Assembly: GCF_030247195.1 (NCBI RefSeq)
Contig: NC_080672.1
Location: 395,329,037 to 395,393,036 of the forward strand
DNA from: Topomyia yanbarensis
Taxonomy: Eukaryota; Arthropoda; Insecta; Diptera; Culicidae
Direction of reading: 5' to 3'
DNA length: 64,000 nt
A program made the translations under genes and the position numbers. Under the pieces are notes generated by a model. It ran no database searches. It was not told the origin of the DNA and saw nothing but the letters and a program-made list of their open reading frames with translations. Below are positions 23,700 through 35,829 of this stretch, piece by piece. Position 1 is the first letter of the stretch, and each line of letters starts with the position of its first letter.

Positions 23700-24950
23700 G
23701 TATAATTTATTTATATGTCGAACGCTGTAAAAGTCATCAGCCTAAATCCTGCAAATCTATTTGATGGATTTAAATGGTCACCTGAGTATAATAAAGGAAC
23801 TCAAACTAAACACTGTCTTGACAACAGCTCAAGATAAAATGGAGGCTAAACCGAACTTCGATATCTCATATGAGGTCCACATAGTGGATCGTCAGATGTG
23901 GGATGTAGGGGGTCCTATGCTGCCTCAAGGTACAATATCATTCTATACGGATGATTCTAAAATGGGTGAGCTGACCGGCTCGGGAGTCTACGGACCAACA
24001 ATTAATGAAGCGATATCAACGGGAAAGTGACCTACAGTTTTCCAGGCAGAGGTATATGCAATATACACCTGCTCGGAGGTCTGTAGGAAACGAAACTACA
24101 GACATGCCAAAATCGCAATCTTCTAGGACAGCCAAGCAGCACTGTTGGCATTAAGGTCGTCGAAATGTGAGTCCAAACTGGTTTGGGCGTGCATCACATC
24201 TTTACAACAACTGTCAACTCGGAATAAAGTAATGATATTCTGGGTACCTGACCACGAAGAAATCGACGGTAACGAAGTGGCCGACGAATTAGCCAGGCGT
24301 GGTTTATCAAACATGTTTGTTGGACCAGAACCATTTCTAGGTATATCTCCCTGTGCCATTAAACTAGAACTTTCGGCTTGGGCAAGAAACCAACTACTAA
24401 ACGATTGACGTAACGTAGAAGGCGCTCGACAAGCTAAGAAATTCATACATCCAGATACAACGAGAGCCAAAAAACTAATGGATCTAAAACGTAAAGACTT
24501 ACGTATAATCACAGGTTTATTTACGGGACATTGTCCTGCTAAGCATCATCTGAAAAAAAAATGGCAAAAGTCAAGATGACATTTGTCGATTTTGTAACTA
24601 CGAGCTCGAGAGCTCGGAACATATTCTCTGCCAGTGTGCAGTACTATTTCTTCGAAGGGAGCGATACTTCGGAAGGCATCTTATGACGCCTCACGAGATA
24701 TGGCATACCTGTCCCAAACGGATCTTCAGCTACATTAATAATGTATTGCCCGGTTGGGAAGACACATGTGGACAAACAAACAACTCGCTTCCAACTACTT
24801 TGGATTCGGATAATTTGTAACATATAGACCAAACAGGGGCAGCCACAAAAGATAACCTGAATAGTGGTCGCAGTGGCAAAGTTTCCTCTAACAAAAAAAA
24901 AACTGCAAATGTGAAATTTTGATTTAAAATAGCACTTTAGTATACTGTCC
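23700..24950 (+). pseudogene. LOA-clade LINE 3' end (RNase H and zinc region), broken
   Basis: FYTDDSKMGELTGSGVYGP (about 23940-23996) is the first RNase H block (TDGSK). AEVYAIYTCSEVCRK follows, then F*DSQAALLALRSS (about 24120-24160, a stop replacing Ser of SDSQAA), and VMIFWVPDHEEIDGNEVADELARRG (about 24230-24303). Further down TGLFTGHCPAKHHL leads into CRFCNYELESSEHILCQC (about 24588-24642). Stops at 24408 and frame changes near 24030 and 24560 kill it. The domain order is that of LOA pol proteins, as at 5961-6760, but this is a different copy. The 5' part is missing. Confidence 0.75.
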
Positions 24951-25042
24951 ATAAAGGCATAAGAGTCCCATATTGAAAAACAGGAAGCCGAGAAAAACGC
25001 TGTTTAAAATTTACAATTACGTTGAGCCTTATGAATGGAACT

Positions 25043-26968
25043 CAGTGGCGTAGCCAGGAGGAGGGGGGGGGGGTTTGGGGGTTAAACCCCCCCCCCCCCC
25101 AAACCAAAATTAATTGGATTGAAAAAAATTGATGCTGACGAATTTAATTTAATATTCCACAAAATATTTTTGGAAAAATATTCTCTGATCACTACATTGA
25201 GAACTGTGTTTAAAGCGTCATAAGAACTTTTGGAAAATTGTAGGAAGGGGATCTTGTAACTTATCTCTTAGCCAGAATCCCATAGTTGTCAAATTACTTC
25301 AATGTAAATTAAAATAACTGTCTGAATTATTATGAGCTCATTTTTGGAAAGATGCTTCAAAATATGGATTAGAGACAATTTTTCGAATGGGAATCTAAAT
25401 TTGAATAGTTTGATTGCATATAAAACATAAGCTTGTTTACCGAAAACTTACATACTACATTTCAACATTTGCTGAAAATGTATTTTTTAGATTGTGTAGA
25501 GTTTAGACAACAATTGAATATGGTTAACAACAAGAATAACATTTCAGAAACTAGTTGAAAGCTGATGCAATTTTGTCTCTAGCAGGTCAGGATCGGTTTT
25601 ATGAGCATTGGATTTTTGTTGTATTATCAACTATATGAATAGCCTCTTAGCAGGATGCAATGAATGGCGTACTAAAATTTTGTGTGCTACGTACTAGTAC
25701 TGCAAGTTGTGAGGTTGACTAATAAAGAAAAGTAAAATTAATGCTCGATAAATTTTTAACGGTCACGATCACATTCATTCGAAACTGCCAAATTTCGATG
25801 TTAAGTAACATTGAAGAATTTCAAAACGTAAAACTGTTCATCTGCTGATAGAATAATTTTGACGGTTAATCCTCCTAGAAGTAATTATAGACAAGAATTA
25901 CTCTTCAACCAAATTTGGGTCGAGACTTAATGTCTCCAGCAAAGTTTTCGAAAGTGCTATTTCAAACAACTTTGTCAAAGACATAAATATCCCACATATT
26001 CAGAGTATCGAAATATAGTAGTAGAAAACCTTTACAACAAGCTATTCTGAAATTACTGTATTTGATAAATCTCTTCTGCGGTAATTAAATAATAAATTCA
26101 CATTGCGTTCAAGGTGCCTTTGAAGCTTACAAAAAAATAAGGGAACTGGATATAAAACAAATAATTCCCAGATATTAAAAGGACTCAAAAACACAAAGAG
26201 TGATTCCATTTTCAGGAGCTAGCATAAATTCGGCGCAAGCTTAGTCCGCCCACCAAGTTAGTGTCGGATTCTGATGAGATGAAGTCGAAACGCAAGTTTC
26301 AGTTCCATCCATCCATAATTTAGTTATAGGTTTTGTGTTCTCAACTCGCAATGATTGTTTCAAACAATTTTATCCGTAGCGCAGAAAAAAATAGTTTTCA
26401 CCTAAATTTTTCTTCACTAAGAAGAAATATAGCAGGCCCAGTCCATTTAAATCCCTATATGTTGAATTCATGTATCCTTCATACTTTCAACAAAATTGTT
26501 TGAAATGACATTATCAAAAACTTTGCTGAAGGCACTATGTCTCTTAATATTTTTGAAAAATTAATTCACCATAATTACCTCTATGAGAGTTAATCACTAA
26601 AATTTCTATATCAAAGCAGGCGCTGTTTTATGTTGATAACTTCCCGAAGTTGTCAAACCTTCAAAGTCAAGGATTATTATATTAGGCGATCTTGAACGTT
26701 GAAATTTTTTTAGATCATTTATCCCACTTTAAAAGATCGCAATTTTTGACTTCATTGACATATTATACAAGAAAATAATCTATAGAGGTTTGAAAACTGT
26801 TCCATGTTGATCCTTCTTGTTTGTAGACTGTAATGACATCTGTTAGACTACTTATGTTTTTGAGTTTTCAATAATTTATCAAACTCATATTAAATTTTAA
26901 CATTTTTTCAAAAAATTTGCGATTTTCATCAAAACCCCCTCCAAACCAAATTTCTGGCTACGCCACTG
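25043..26968. mobile_element. Non-autonomous hAT element with perfect 8-bp duplication
   Basis: The left end cagtggcgtagccag and the right end, inverted, cagtggcgtagccag are identical over 15 bases. The 8 bases outside are the same on both sides (atggaact, 25035-25042 and 26969-26976), the hallmark of hAT integration. Length is 1926 bases, without a transposase frame. Just inside the left end a long G run faces a long C run (about 25061-25100). A truncated relative lies at 17440-17794. It separates the LOA 3' end from the R1 element. Confidence 0.9.
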
Positions 26969-26976
26969 ATGGAACT

Positions 26977-29476
26977 ATCACGCAGCATGCATCGTGTGAT
27001 ACCGTGCGGTAGGCAGATATCACTCTGAGGCACATCACGCGGTAGGTGCTCTCCAATTTCCGTAGGTAACTGGTTACTCTCAGTGCTCTTGACCATGACG
27101 GGCCGCCGTACCTGAGGATAGATACTGCAACGCCTGCCAGTAGCCTACGTCTACTGGCGCACACCTTTGAGCTGTTGGACACCACCCTCGATAGTGCCGC
27201 AATGGCAGTCGACGCTCTCTTGCATGTATAGTTGACGTGGCTGCCGAAGGTCAGCTTGTCTATAATGACTCCGAGAGACTTTAGACTCCGCTGTGAGGTG
27301 ATCACGACTTCTCCCACATGGATAACTGCATGTTGTGCCGACTTGCGGTTGTTGACGATAACTACCTCCGTCTTATGCTGAGCGAGTTCCAGGCCTCTCG
27401 CGCTCATCCATTCCTCCACCGTGTTGATCGCGTGTTCTGCAGTTAGTTCTACCTCAGGGATTGACTCCCCTACAAGGTTACGTCGTCTTGACCCCAGGAG
27501 GGAACTGCAATCTCAGAACCCCGTCATACATGAGGTTCCATAGCACCGGGCCTAGGATCGAGCCCTGCGGGACTCCGGCGGTAATCGAAACCCTTTTCTG
27601 ATCGGCATCGGTCTTGTATAGCAGTACGCGGTTCTGGAAGTAGCTTTCCAGGATCCGGTACAGACCCACCGGTAGGCTAAGCCGGTGTAACAAGAGCGCG
27701 ATGGCACTCCCTTCTTGCGCTGTTGAATGCGTTCTTCACGTCAAGTGTCACTAACGCACAGTATCGAATGTCTCGCCTTTTTCGTTTCGTTTCGCTATCT
27801 CGGCAGTTTTTATCACTGAGTTGATAGCGTCCACCGTGGACTTACCCTTCCGAAAGCCAAACTGGTTGCTTGACAGACCGTCCGTACCTTCCGCGTACGG
27901 GGTTAGCCTGTTGAGGATGATCCTCTCAAGCAGTTTGCCAGTCGTGTCGATCAGACAGATTGGTCTGTACGCCGATGGGTCGCCTGACGGCTTCCCGGGC
28001 TTCGGCAACAGCACCAATTTCTGCCTTTTCCATCTATCGGGGAAACGGCACTCGTCAAGGCATCTCTGCATAGCTAGCCTGAACATGTTCGGGTTCGCTA
28101 TGATCGCTGCCTTGAGAGCGTTGTTTGGAACTCCATCCGGCCCTGGAGCTTTGTTCATTGCTAGGGATTTAGCCACTGCGAGTAGTTCTTCATTCGTCAC
28201 TGGAGCCACCACCGTGCCCGCACTGTCTCGTAGTGCAGGTGGCCAGGGGCTTGTGGCTCGAGACGGGAAGAGTACTTCGATAATCGTTGCCAGCCGGTCC
28301 GGAGACTGTTCTGGGGGTAAGGAGCCCCCTTTGGTCTTGGCCATCACAATCCGGTAGGCGTCACCCCGCGGATTCGCGTTGGCACTCTCACACAGGTTGT
28401 CGAAACACGCTCTCTTGCTGCTTTTAATAGCCTTGTTAAGGGCCAATTTCGCAGCTCGAAACACTTCACGGCGGTTCTCTCTTGCATCCTCGGTGCGAGC
28501 TCTTTGCATCCTACGTCTAGCTCTAAGGCAGGCTGACCGTAGAGCTGCAATCTCGGCACTCCACCAGTATACCGGGCATCTACCGTTTCTTGGCAGTGTT
28601 TTTCTCGGCATAGTGGCGTCGCACGCGCGTGATAGAACAGCTACCAGCGCATCCCCGCTTAGACTGTCGGTGTTGGCCTCCAGTCCCAGGGCCGCGGTGA
28701 AAGCTTCGCTGTCGAAGTGATTGGACTTCCACCCGCGTACCTGACAGGGATCTCCCGCCGTCGGATGCTGCACACCATAGTTGATCCTAAAGCGGATTGC
28801 TAAATGATCGCTATGGGTGTAGCCTTCGTCTACCCTCCGTTCCATGCCTGGAACCAGACTCGGGCTGGCAAATGCTACGTCAATCCATGCCTCCACTCCC
28901 ACCATTGTTAGCTAGCACAGCATCGAGTTTCGCAAGCGCCTCCATAAGCGCTTTTTTTATTTTTTACAATGGAGAAGACCTTTACGTCCTAGCCCAGTAC
29001 ACGTACTATTGGTAGGGTCCAAGCTACCGCACGGGGTGCACTGGGGGCTCCATTAGCGCTTGGCCCCTGCTATTTGTACAGCGACTGCCCCACTCTACTG
29101 CCCAAGCGTTGAAGTCTCCCGCTATAACTACCGGTTTCCGGCCCACTAGGTCTGACGAGAGCCTGTCGATCATCTGGTTGAACTGTTCTATGGGCCATCT
29201 TGGTGGAGTGTAGCAGCTACAATAGAACACACCATTGATCTTGGCAATCGCAACACCCTCGGCGGAGGAGTGTATTACCTCTTGAACCGGGAACCGTTCC
29301 GTTGTACAGATTGCCACCATTCCAGACCCGTCCGATACCCAATTGCAGTTGCCGGTAGGGATGTTGTACGGGTCTGATAGGAGGGCGACATCTGTCCTCG
29401 ACTCCGAGACCGATTGCCACAACAGCTGTTGTGCTGCTGCACCACAATGGTTAAGATTTAGCTGTGTGACGTTCAC
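26977..29476 (-). pseudogene. R1-clade ORF2 (endonuclease and reverse transcriptase), frameshifted
   Basis: An APE-type endonuclease opens at 29476 (LNLNHC, then GDFNAWAVEWGS near 29110). A disruption at about 29030-28905 contains unrelated T-rich DNA. The endonuclease end (YTHSDHLAIRF) and reverse transcriptase follow: NKAPGPDGVP, YRPICLIDTTGKLLERII, NQFGFRKGKSTVDAI. A second frameshift near 27760 precedes VKNAFNSA and GVPQGSILGPVLWNLMYDG (about 27590-27535). A small deletion near 27480 removes the FAD of FADD, so the catalytic Asp pair is gone. The thumb region continues to about 26990. The enzyme would nick target DNA and copy element RNA; this copy cannot. Confidence 0.8.
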
Positions 29477-30870
29477 GGCTTCTTCTTATTTGCCTCACCG
29501 AAGGCACACGAAGGTCCGCCCATAGCATGATTACGGGCTTGCTTCTTAGCGGTGCAGATAAGGTATTTATGCACCTTAGTGCATCCCCGCTCCTTATGCC
29601 CCTCCTCGCCGCAGCGACGACATAGTTTGCTCCTGTCTGTACCCTTACATTCGTACGATTTATGGCCTGACTCCAGGCACCGATAGCACCTATCCACTGA
29701 AGGTCGATCTTCAGTTTACCTATCACGGTAACCTTTTATGCTTCCGCTTACAGTAGCCTGAGGTAGGCTACTTGCGTGCCGGAGGGTTCCGCTATCAAGC
29801 GCACAGAGGCCCGCTCAATTGCTGCGCCACATTGTTCCTTGACGGCAACGACGACATCGTCTGCGGGCGTGAACTCGTCCAGTTGCATACACTGGAGAGT
29901 CATTTCCGCCCCTAACGACCTCACCTGAGCGCCTTCACCCAGGACCTCTTGGGCCAAGGCCTTATACACTGCACTGGATTGTGCGCCTCGCTTCAGCACC
30001 AAAAGCATTTCGCCTGTGTTGGTACGTCTCACGCTGCGCACGTCTTGCCCGAGGGCCGCCCTCATCGACTTTAGGACGTCGGCATATTTGTCCTTGTCGG
30101 TTTTTAACCACAAGGCCTCGCCTCTGTCCTTGGCCTTCTTCGCGGGCCGCGGTGCATCCGGTGTCGGCTTCTTCTTGGTGACCAGCGTCCAGGGGTTTAC
30201 GCCCCCCTGCCCCGGTTGCGCCGAGTTGCTGGTACCTTCTCTCTGCCCGGTGGGGTCATTCTCGCCCCGGTTTACCTCGACCAAACGGCGTTTGGCCTTG
30301 ACGGTTGCACGCCGTGTGGTGTTGGTTTTAGCACCCTCCCCTTGGTTACTTCCTAGAGGGCTTCGCGTTCGACGCCGGAACTCAGCCGCCGCTTCGAGCG
30401 TCATGGCTGCTCCAAAGAAGGGGAAGGGGAAGGCCCCTGTCTGGGTACCTATGTCGGCCTTCTCTCTTCCCTCCCTCTTGGAGGCCGCTGTCTGGGTTCC
30501 TCTGTCGGACCCGACATTCCACCCTCTTGGCGTAAGCCTGCTGTTCCTGTCTCGCGACACGAACAGCTTTCCGGAGCACCAGCAAGCTCTGTTTCAGCTC
30601 CTTGCTGATATTTTGATTCGCGCTAGTGAACTCGATTATTGCATCGAGCTGCTCCACCACTTTGCGCATCGCGGATAGTGGCCCGTCCAGCGCGTTGGTA
30701 GGGCTATTTTCTACCACTGCTGGGGGGTCACTGGTGCTGTCGGATATAGCACACGTCGCTCCACTACTCTCCCCGCTAGGGGGAGACCTCGTCAAACCAC
30801 CTCTAACAAAGGGGTTCGGCACCTCCGTTTGTTTATTTTTATTTTTATTCACTTCACTCATTAATCCCAC
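29451..30870 (-). pseudogene. R1-clade ORF1 (gag-like nucleic-acid-binding protein), frameshifted
   Basis: Translation starts at 30870 and runs as an acidic/Ser-rich and then basic N-terminal region to about 30382. It shifts frame and continues to 29748 with a block (about 30090-29750) like the RNA-binding middle of R1 ORF1 proteins. It shifts again into two CCHC zinc knuckles, CYRCLESGHKSYEC and CRRCGEEGHKERGC (about 29691-29590), plus a degraded third one. The product would coat element RNA and help nuclear targeting. At least two frameshifts make it non-functional. Its end overlaps the start of ORF2 by about 25 bases, a usual R1 arrangement. Confidence 0.75.
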
Positions 30871-31197
30871 GAGTAGCGCGAGAAAGAAAGGTCCGCCACG
30901 CCAGAGCTCCGCAGTAACGTGGTAAGGGACGCTTACTGTGGGGGTTGCCCAGGTACCCCACAGGCTCCGTTAACGATCGAGCATCTTTTTCACCCCCTCG
31001 ATCACTCATCCCTCGGCACGGGTCGCTTCACGCCTTGGAATTGGGGTTATGACCTATCTTGCTTTACGTGGTGACCGCGGCCCAGATCATCACAACCATC
31101 CTCCTTTACCAGGGCTTTGGACCTGTAGCTCTGGTTCTCAATAGTTGCAGGTACGTATGTTATTAGAGACATGCTACTATTGAGATCCGTCATTCGC

Positions 31198-31640
31198 TAG
31201 CGGAACACCTCCGTCTTGTGGTGAGCTGTTTGCAGCTTGACCCCGTTTATCCAGCTCTCGATCGCGTCTATTGTCTCCGTCACCGACACTTCCACTTCTT
31301 CAAGTGTCTCACCCATCACCGTTAGTGACACGTCGTCCGCGAAACCCACGATTTTCACTTTCCTAGGCAGCTGCAGCGTTAAGACCCCATCGTACATCCC
31401 GTTCCAAAGAGTTGGACCGAGATTGGAGCCCTGAGAAACGCCCGCTGTGGCTCGCATTGACTTCTGCCCTTCGCTCGTCTCGTACAACAGCACTCTGCTC
31501 TAAAAGTAGCTCTTCAGGATCTGGTATAGATAGTCGGGAACCCTCATTCTATGCAGCGCTGCAGCGATGGCTTCCCAGCTGGCCCTGTTGAACGCGTTCT
31601 TCACATCTATCGTGACCACAGCGCAGTATCTATCTGTATG
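31198..31640 (-). pseudogene. Second R1-clade reverse transcriptase fragment
   Basis: On the minus strand CAVVTIDVKNAFNRASWEAI (from about 31625) is followed by a stop at about 31502, then ATAGVSQGSNLGPTLWNGMYDG and VGFADDVSL (about 31330), with catalytic DD kept. It is truncated at both sides: on the 5' side it starts inside motif A next to a tg/ac microsatellite, and on the 3' side it stops at the 5' leader of the other R1 copy. Both copies share orientation, so the larger one may have inserted into this one. Confidence 0.75.
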
Positions 31641-31668
31641 TGTGTGTGTGTCCGTGTGTGCGTATGTA
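31627..31668. repeat. ACAY-type microsatellite
   Basis: tatctatctgtatgtgtgtg and the following tccgtgtgtgcgtatg form a short imperfect TG/AC tract. On the minus strand it reads acaca, acata and acaga words directly before the truncated R1 fragment. Confidence 0.8.
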
Positions 31669-32338
31669 TTTTCTAATGTCACTCATTTTCTCAGAGATGG
31701 TTGAATCGATTTGCACGAAATTAATTTCAAATGAACGGTATAACGCTCCCATATGCTGTTATTGAATTTTTATTGGATCAGATTTCGGGACCGGACTTAC
31801 GGGATGAACAGTGCGGTCACACAGCAATTTGACATAGAAACTGGTACCACCATGATGGTCAAATGATGTAGTATATATTAGAATGGGTGTAAAATTAGTT
31901 CAATTTACGGGTCTAGCTCACTAAAGGCCAATTAAAATAGCTTTGACCACATTGGCCACTTATGACAGTTCTTGATGTCCCCAGGGAACTTATCAAGTTC
32001 CAAGTTAATATCACACCTATTTCTGAGCTTTCTTGTCTGATTTTTACAAAATTGATTTTAATTAAAAGATACGACACACTCCTTAACTCCCTTCAAATTT
32101 TATTCAAGTCTGACTTTTGGTTCTGGAGTTATTGCTTGGTTAGTACGGTCACCCAGGAATTTCCCATATGAACCGTTACAATCGTAATGCCTCAGAAGTA
32201 AACAATTTATTGAAATGGATGTATTATAAAAATGTAATATATACATTTGAAAGTTTACAATGAATATAAACAACGATGAAATCCTAGCGTTCATGATTGA
32301 GAAAGGCACAATTGCACCGCTAGGTGTATTAAAATAGG
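31669..32338 (-). repeat. Diverged inverted copy of the 1.2-kb array family
   Basis: Inverted, this region ends cctattttaatacacctagc and has gcctttctcaatcatgaa, matching the leader at 9862. It also contains ggttgaatcgatt and acgctcccatatgctgttattgaat, inverted versions of array words. Only one partial unit is present and it is much more diverged than the array. Confidence 0.7.
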
Positions 32339-32339
32339 T

Positions 32340-34080
32340 TTCTACTACTACAAAACCATTGGTGTATTAGAGAGAACTCACAAATAGGAAAATGAAATTA
32401 TTTCCATTTCCTTCAACTTTTCATGACCGTCACTGAATAGCTGAAAGGTCTACTCAATCAACTCTGACTCCGTACTAACCTTCGGCATTCGCCATTCAAT
32501 CATTACCGCCAGCAGTCACAACTAAACAATTAAATTTATGTATATCTATCTGTTCCCACTTTTGAATCCATCATTTTAATCCAGTAATGAGTTGGAGTCA
32601 AGTATCAGTTATAGCACAAAATAATTGCTTGTACTGTAAAACTCGGCACTCGACCTCTAAATTGCAACAACAGCACCACCAGCTGTGTGTAGGCAGCTAC
32701 TATACTCTACACGACAGCAAAGGTCGAAGTATCGAAGCATAAATAATAATAAAATGGAGAGAATCCAAATCGCAAAACGAGAGACAGTACACAGACTAAG
32801 TACACTGCAAAAAAAACAGTTCAATATCGCCGGCGGGCTTGCTATAGTTTCGTGCCGTTTCTGATGACCGACAGGGTAGCAGCGACGCGAAACCGGACTA
32901 ACGTGACAACCCTCAATTACACTAGCAATGTGCTGATCGGTTGCTTTGTGTTCCGCTGACGCGTGTCAAACGAATTCATATGGATCGAATGACCCTTTTC
33001 CAATTGGCATCCATTTAGCATTGAACGCATTGAAGATCATTCTCATGCTCGGCACTGGAAGGGGTCATGAGTAGTTGTTGATCCTCTCGAGCAGTGACCA
33101 CCGATCACTGCCTGCTGTGGCTGTGTTTGTTTGGTGTAGTGTGCAGATAAAATGATTTTGCCGCGGGTAGGCACTCGAACGAGACCGCGTGGTGCGAATC
33201 TGACTAATTGTTCAACCGACCTTCGCTCGAATAGATTCTATTTAAGTGGTTCCGGCTTCACACCAGCTGATGTCGATGTGCGTATCGATCGTTTGATACG
33301 ATATGATTGTTCACGGCTTTATTTAATGGTTTGATGGACTATCAATTTATGCGTTGCATTAGGTCGCAGTGCGATTGTTTATGTTAATGTAGAAGTTTAA
33401 ATAATTCATTCGAAAACGTATATTTGCTTTTTATCGCATTTTTAGCGCGAATACCAGTAAGCATAGATCGGTAAAATGAGCAGATGATTTATTGAGTAAT
33501 TCAACCCTCCTCGCTCATACAAATATCCAAAAAAGTTATTCGAATATTTGTTCCTTCACCAACCGTTATATTTATTTCCAATGATTCGAAATTTGTTTAA
33601 CAACACCGAAAACCCCGATTTCAGTAGATTTGACCGAAACTCGTACATGTTTGCTGTTGCTCATTTCATGTAAATTCCAGTCGCAAGTTTTGAATTGTAA
33701 AAATCAGTTCACGTTAGGTGTTTGAAGGCAACGGACGCAGTATCTATTCATGGGACTATATATCAACACCAATATACTTAGGAGACATTTTTTAGAGATT
33801 GTTATTTGGTTTGTGGTTGCATTTAGGCATTTTATTAGATCAGATGTTCCAGATATTATCCTCCCATCTTTTTACGCAAGCGTGTGAAACAAATGATTTT
33901 ATGATATGTTACTGTTGAAGGTTTTTACACACTCTTTTTACCATTTACTAAAAATAGTATCCATATACAGAGTAAAGGTGACCACATTTTTGTTTTACTA
34001 TCCCATAGTTTGTCTTTCAAGTTCTTGTATCTCCCATAATTTCCGGCTCTTCCTTCATATTCTTAAAGTTTTCGCTTTGC
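32340..34080. other. Repeat-poor DNA, no gene recognised
   Basis: Balanced composition and few repeat words (especially 32640-33320) suggest unique host DNA. No coding frame, splice-supported exon or promoter could be shown. A 60-codon frame at 33152 has no recognisable motif. Confidence 0.4.
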
Positions 34081-34539
34081 ATCTGGCTCAAGACTCGTGA
34101 ATATATGACTCTTCCGAAAAAGAAACAAAAGATGGTGTAATGGATGCCGTACAAGATTCATCATCGAAGACTACGACTTCCCATTCAAAATCATACACCT
34201 TGAACTCAGGCAGACCATAACTGAACTTCTTTCGGTAGAAATATTCAACCGTGATAGATATCTTGAAAGTATGCCCAGATAAGCTCAGAATTGTAATTTT
34301 TTGTCTAAAGCAAACAAACAACATTACAGGCGACATGTATTTTATGCAGGATTTCCTTGTCCACATACCTGCCTAAAAAGTTGAGATCAACGTTGTAGTC
34401 ACCGACTCCAGATTCTTATGTGTGGATCTGATCTACAGAAACACGGTCTTGGCTGTTTCCAGGAGCCCTTACCCCAGTGAACGAAGGTTTTGAAGGGATC
34501 ATTGCTGTAAAAGGGCCCAGTGAGGCAAGTGCACAGGGA

Positions 34540-34700
34540 ATAGATAAGGTGACTTTTGCATTGACAGTGCTAAAAAGTGTGCCTATTGTGGGAAGAGTCT
34601 ACATGATCTATTACCATGTCCCGCATACAAACTGCGCCCAGACAATCCGACGATTTCTCTTAAGCATCTTTTTTACAGAAATAATAAAGAGAACTACGCC
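34540..34700 (+). pseudogene. Zinc-knuckle relic of a retroelement gag
   Basis: In one frame CAYCGKSLHDLLPC (34578-34619) fits CX2CX4HX4C exactly and is followed by PAYK, the CPAYG/CPAxK context of Ty3/gypsy gag knuckles. A second knuckle expected just after seems lost to substitutions and a frameshift. No longer frame supports it, so this is a weak relic call. Confidence 0.35.
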
Positions 34701-35269
34701 ATTCACCATGAAAGTGCATTATGTTCTCATGGGTCAGGAATAAATCGAATCGGACGATATTTTTGTGGTTGGGTAGCTTTGTGTTTTTGCACCTGCACCG
34801 AGGAGTCTTCAATTATCAGGGTACGGCATGGAATTGTCTTCTCGATGAGAATCGATCTTGCTTACTCCACGCTCTTTGCCACTGCTTTAAGAAGGTGTTC
34901 ATCAAGGTGGTCTGCTCTATTTATGTTTCTATGAAACAAAAAAAAATAATAATTTTCGCTAATTGTTTGAAATCTTTGTAGTTCAAATATTCATATCGCG
35001 CAACTTAAACATGTTCCTTGTTTATTTTTTTTATCCACTTTACATTTGAAATCAACGGGGGCGTGGTGTGATCTGCTGCGTTTTTGTGGAATCTCAGTTT
35101 TGTGCTTATTTTGTGTTTACTTTGACTGGAATTTTTAAATCCTGACCTAAGATGTTTAACGATCAAAAATGTGTGTAAATCGATCAAACTTTTTATTTAA
35201 AAAATCAAATCAAGTTTTATTAGCAATTTCAATTCACACATAATAAAAAAAATATTCCCTCAAGTTTCC

Positions 35270-35800
35270 TTTTTAGCGAATGCGAATTACTGCGCCTTTA
35301 GTTCTTACTCCTTCCATAAAGTTTTGCACAGCCTCCTTGGCAACTTTCCTCGCCGCAGAACACCAGTTAGTCTTGAACTGCATCTCACTGACAACTGTTT
35401 TATACGTCTTTTTGAGGTTCCGCTTGGCGATTGCCCAATATTTTACTAATGGGCAGAGCTCTGTTAGGAGGGGTAATGATCTTGGGAACCACCTGAACGC
35501 TATTCACGGCATACCACTCCATAGCTTTTTTCCGTAATGGCATGATACCAAATCCGGCCGAAACAGAACGGGACAATTGTGTTGCTTAAGCAAAGGCAAC
35601 AGACGTTTTTCTCAGCACTCTTGCACATAAATTTCCTGGTTGATGGTCCTGGTTGCGATGCAAATGTTGCTCTTCAAGCTACAGGAACAAATGGTCTACC
35701 ACACGAGATATTTCTTTGCGAGCTTCGACAGTTTAATGTGCTTCAAAATCTTCGCCATTTACAAAAGCGTATGTTACTTCTAAGTGAATGAATCTTAGTA
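35270..35800 (-). pseudogene. Mariner/Tc1-like transposase C-terminal part, broken
   Basis: On the minus strand the blocks KRLLPLLKQH, VLFRPDLVSCHYGKK, CPLVKYWAIAKRNLKKTYKT and AARKVAKEAVQNFMEGVRTK follow one another with frame changes. These resemble the IS630-Tc1-mariner catalytic end (second Asp in a PDL(A)SCHYGK context, then PxxRPIExxWAxxKR-like). The third catalytic residue cannot be placed reliably and the PIE motif is degraded. The N-terminal DNA-binding part was not found. The protein would cut and join TA-flanked elements like those in this window; this copy is dead. Confidence 0.65.
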
Positions 35801-35829
35801 ACAGGGGATATATTCTTCTTGCAGAACTG

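Larger units (their letters stand above)
26977..31195 (-). mobile_element. R1-clade LINE, nearly full length, broken
   Basis: On the minus strand a 5' leader (31195 to about 30870) is followed by ORF1 (gag-like, CCHC knuckles) and ORF2 (endonuclease plus reverse transcriptase). The C-terminal end and 3' UTR are lost at 26977, next to the hAT insertion site. The GC content and codon use are higher than the surroundings, as expected for a fairly recent arrival. Frameshifts in both ORFs show it is dead. The R1 assignment rests on GVPQGSILGPVLWNLMYDGV and the two-ORF layout. Confidence 0.8.

Noticed and set aside
28379..28720. Plus-strand frames of 113-178 codons at 27.8-28.7 kb
   Set aside because: They are antisense shadows of the R1 reverse transcriptase on the minus strand.
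30016..30678. A 220-codon gene on the plus strand
   Set aside because: It is the complement of the GC-rich R1 ORF1, which has recognisable zinc knuckles and an element context.
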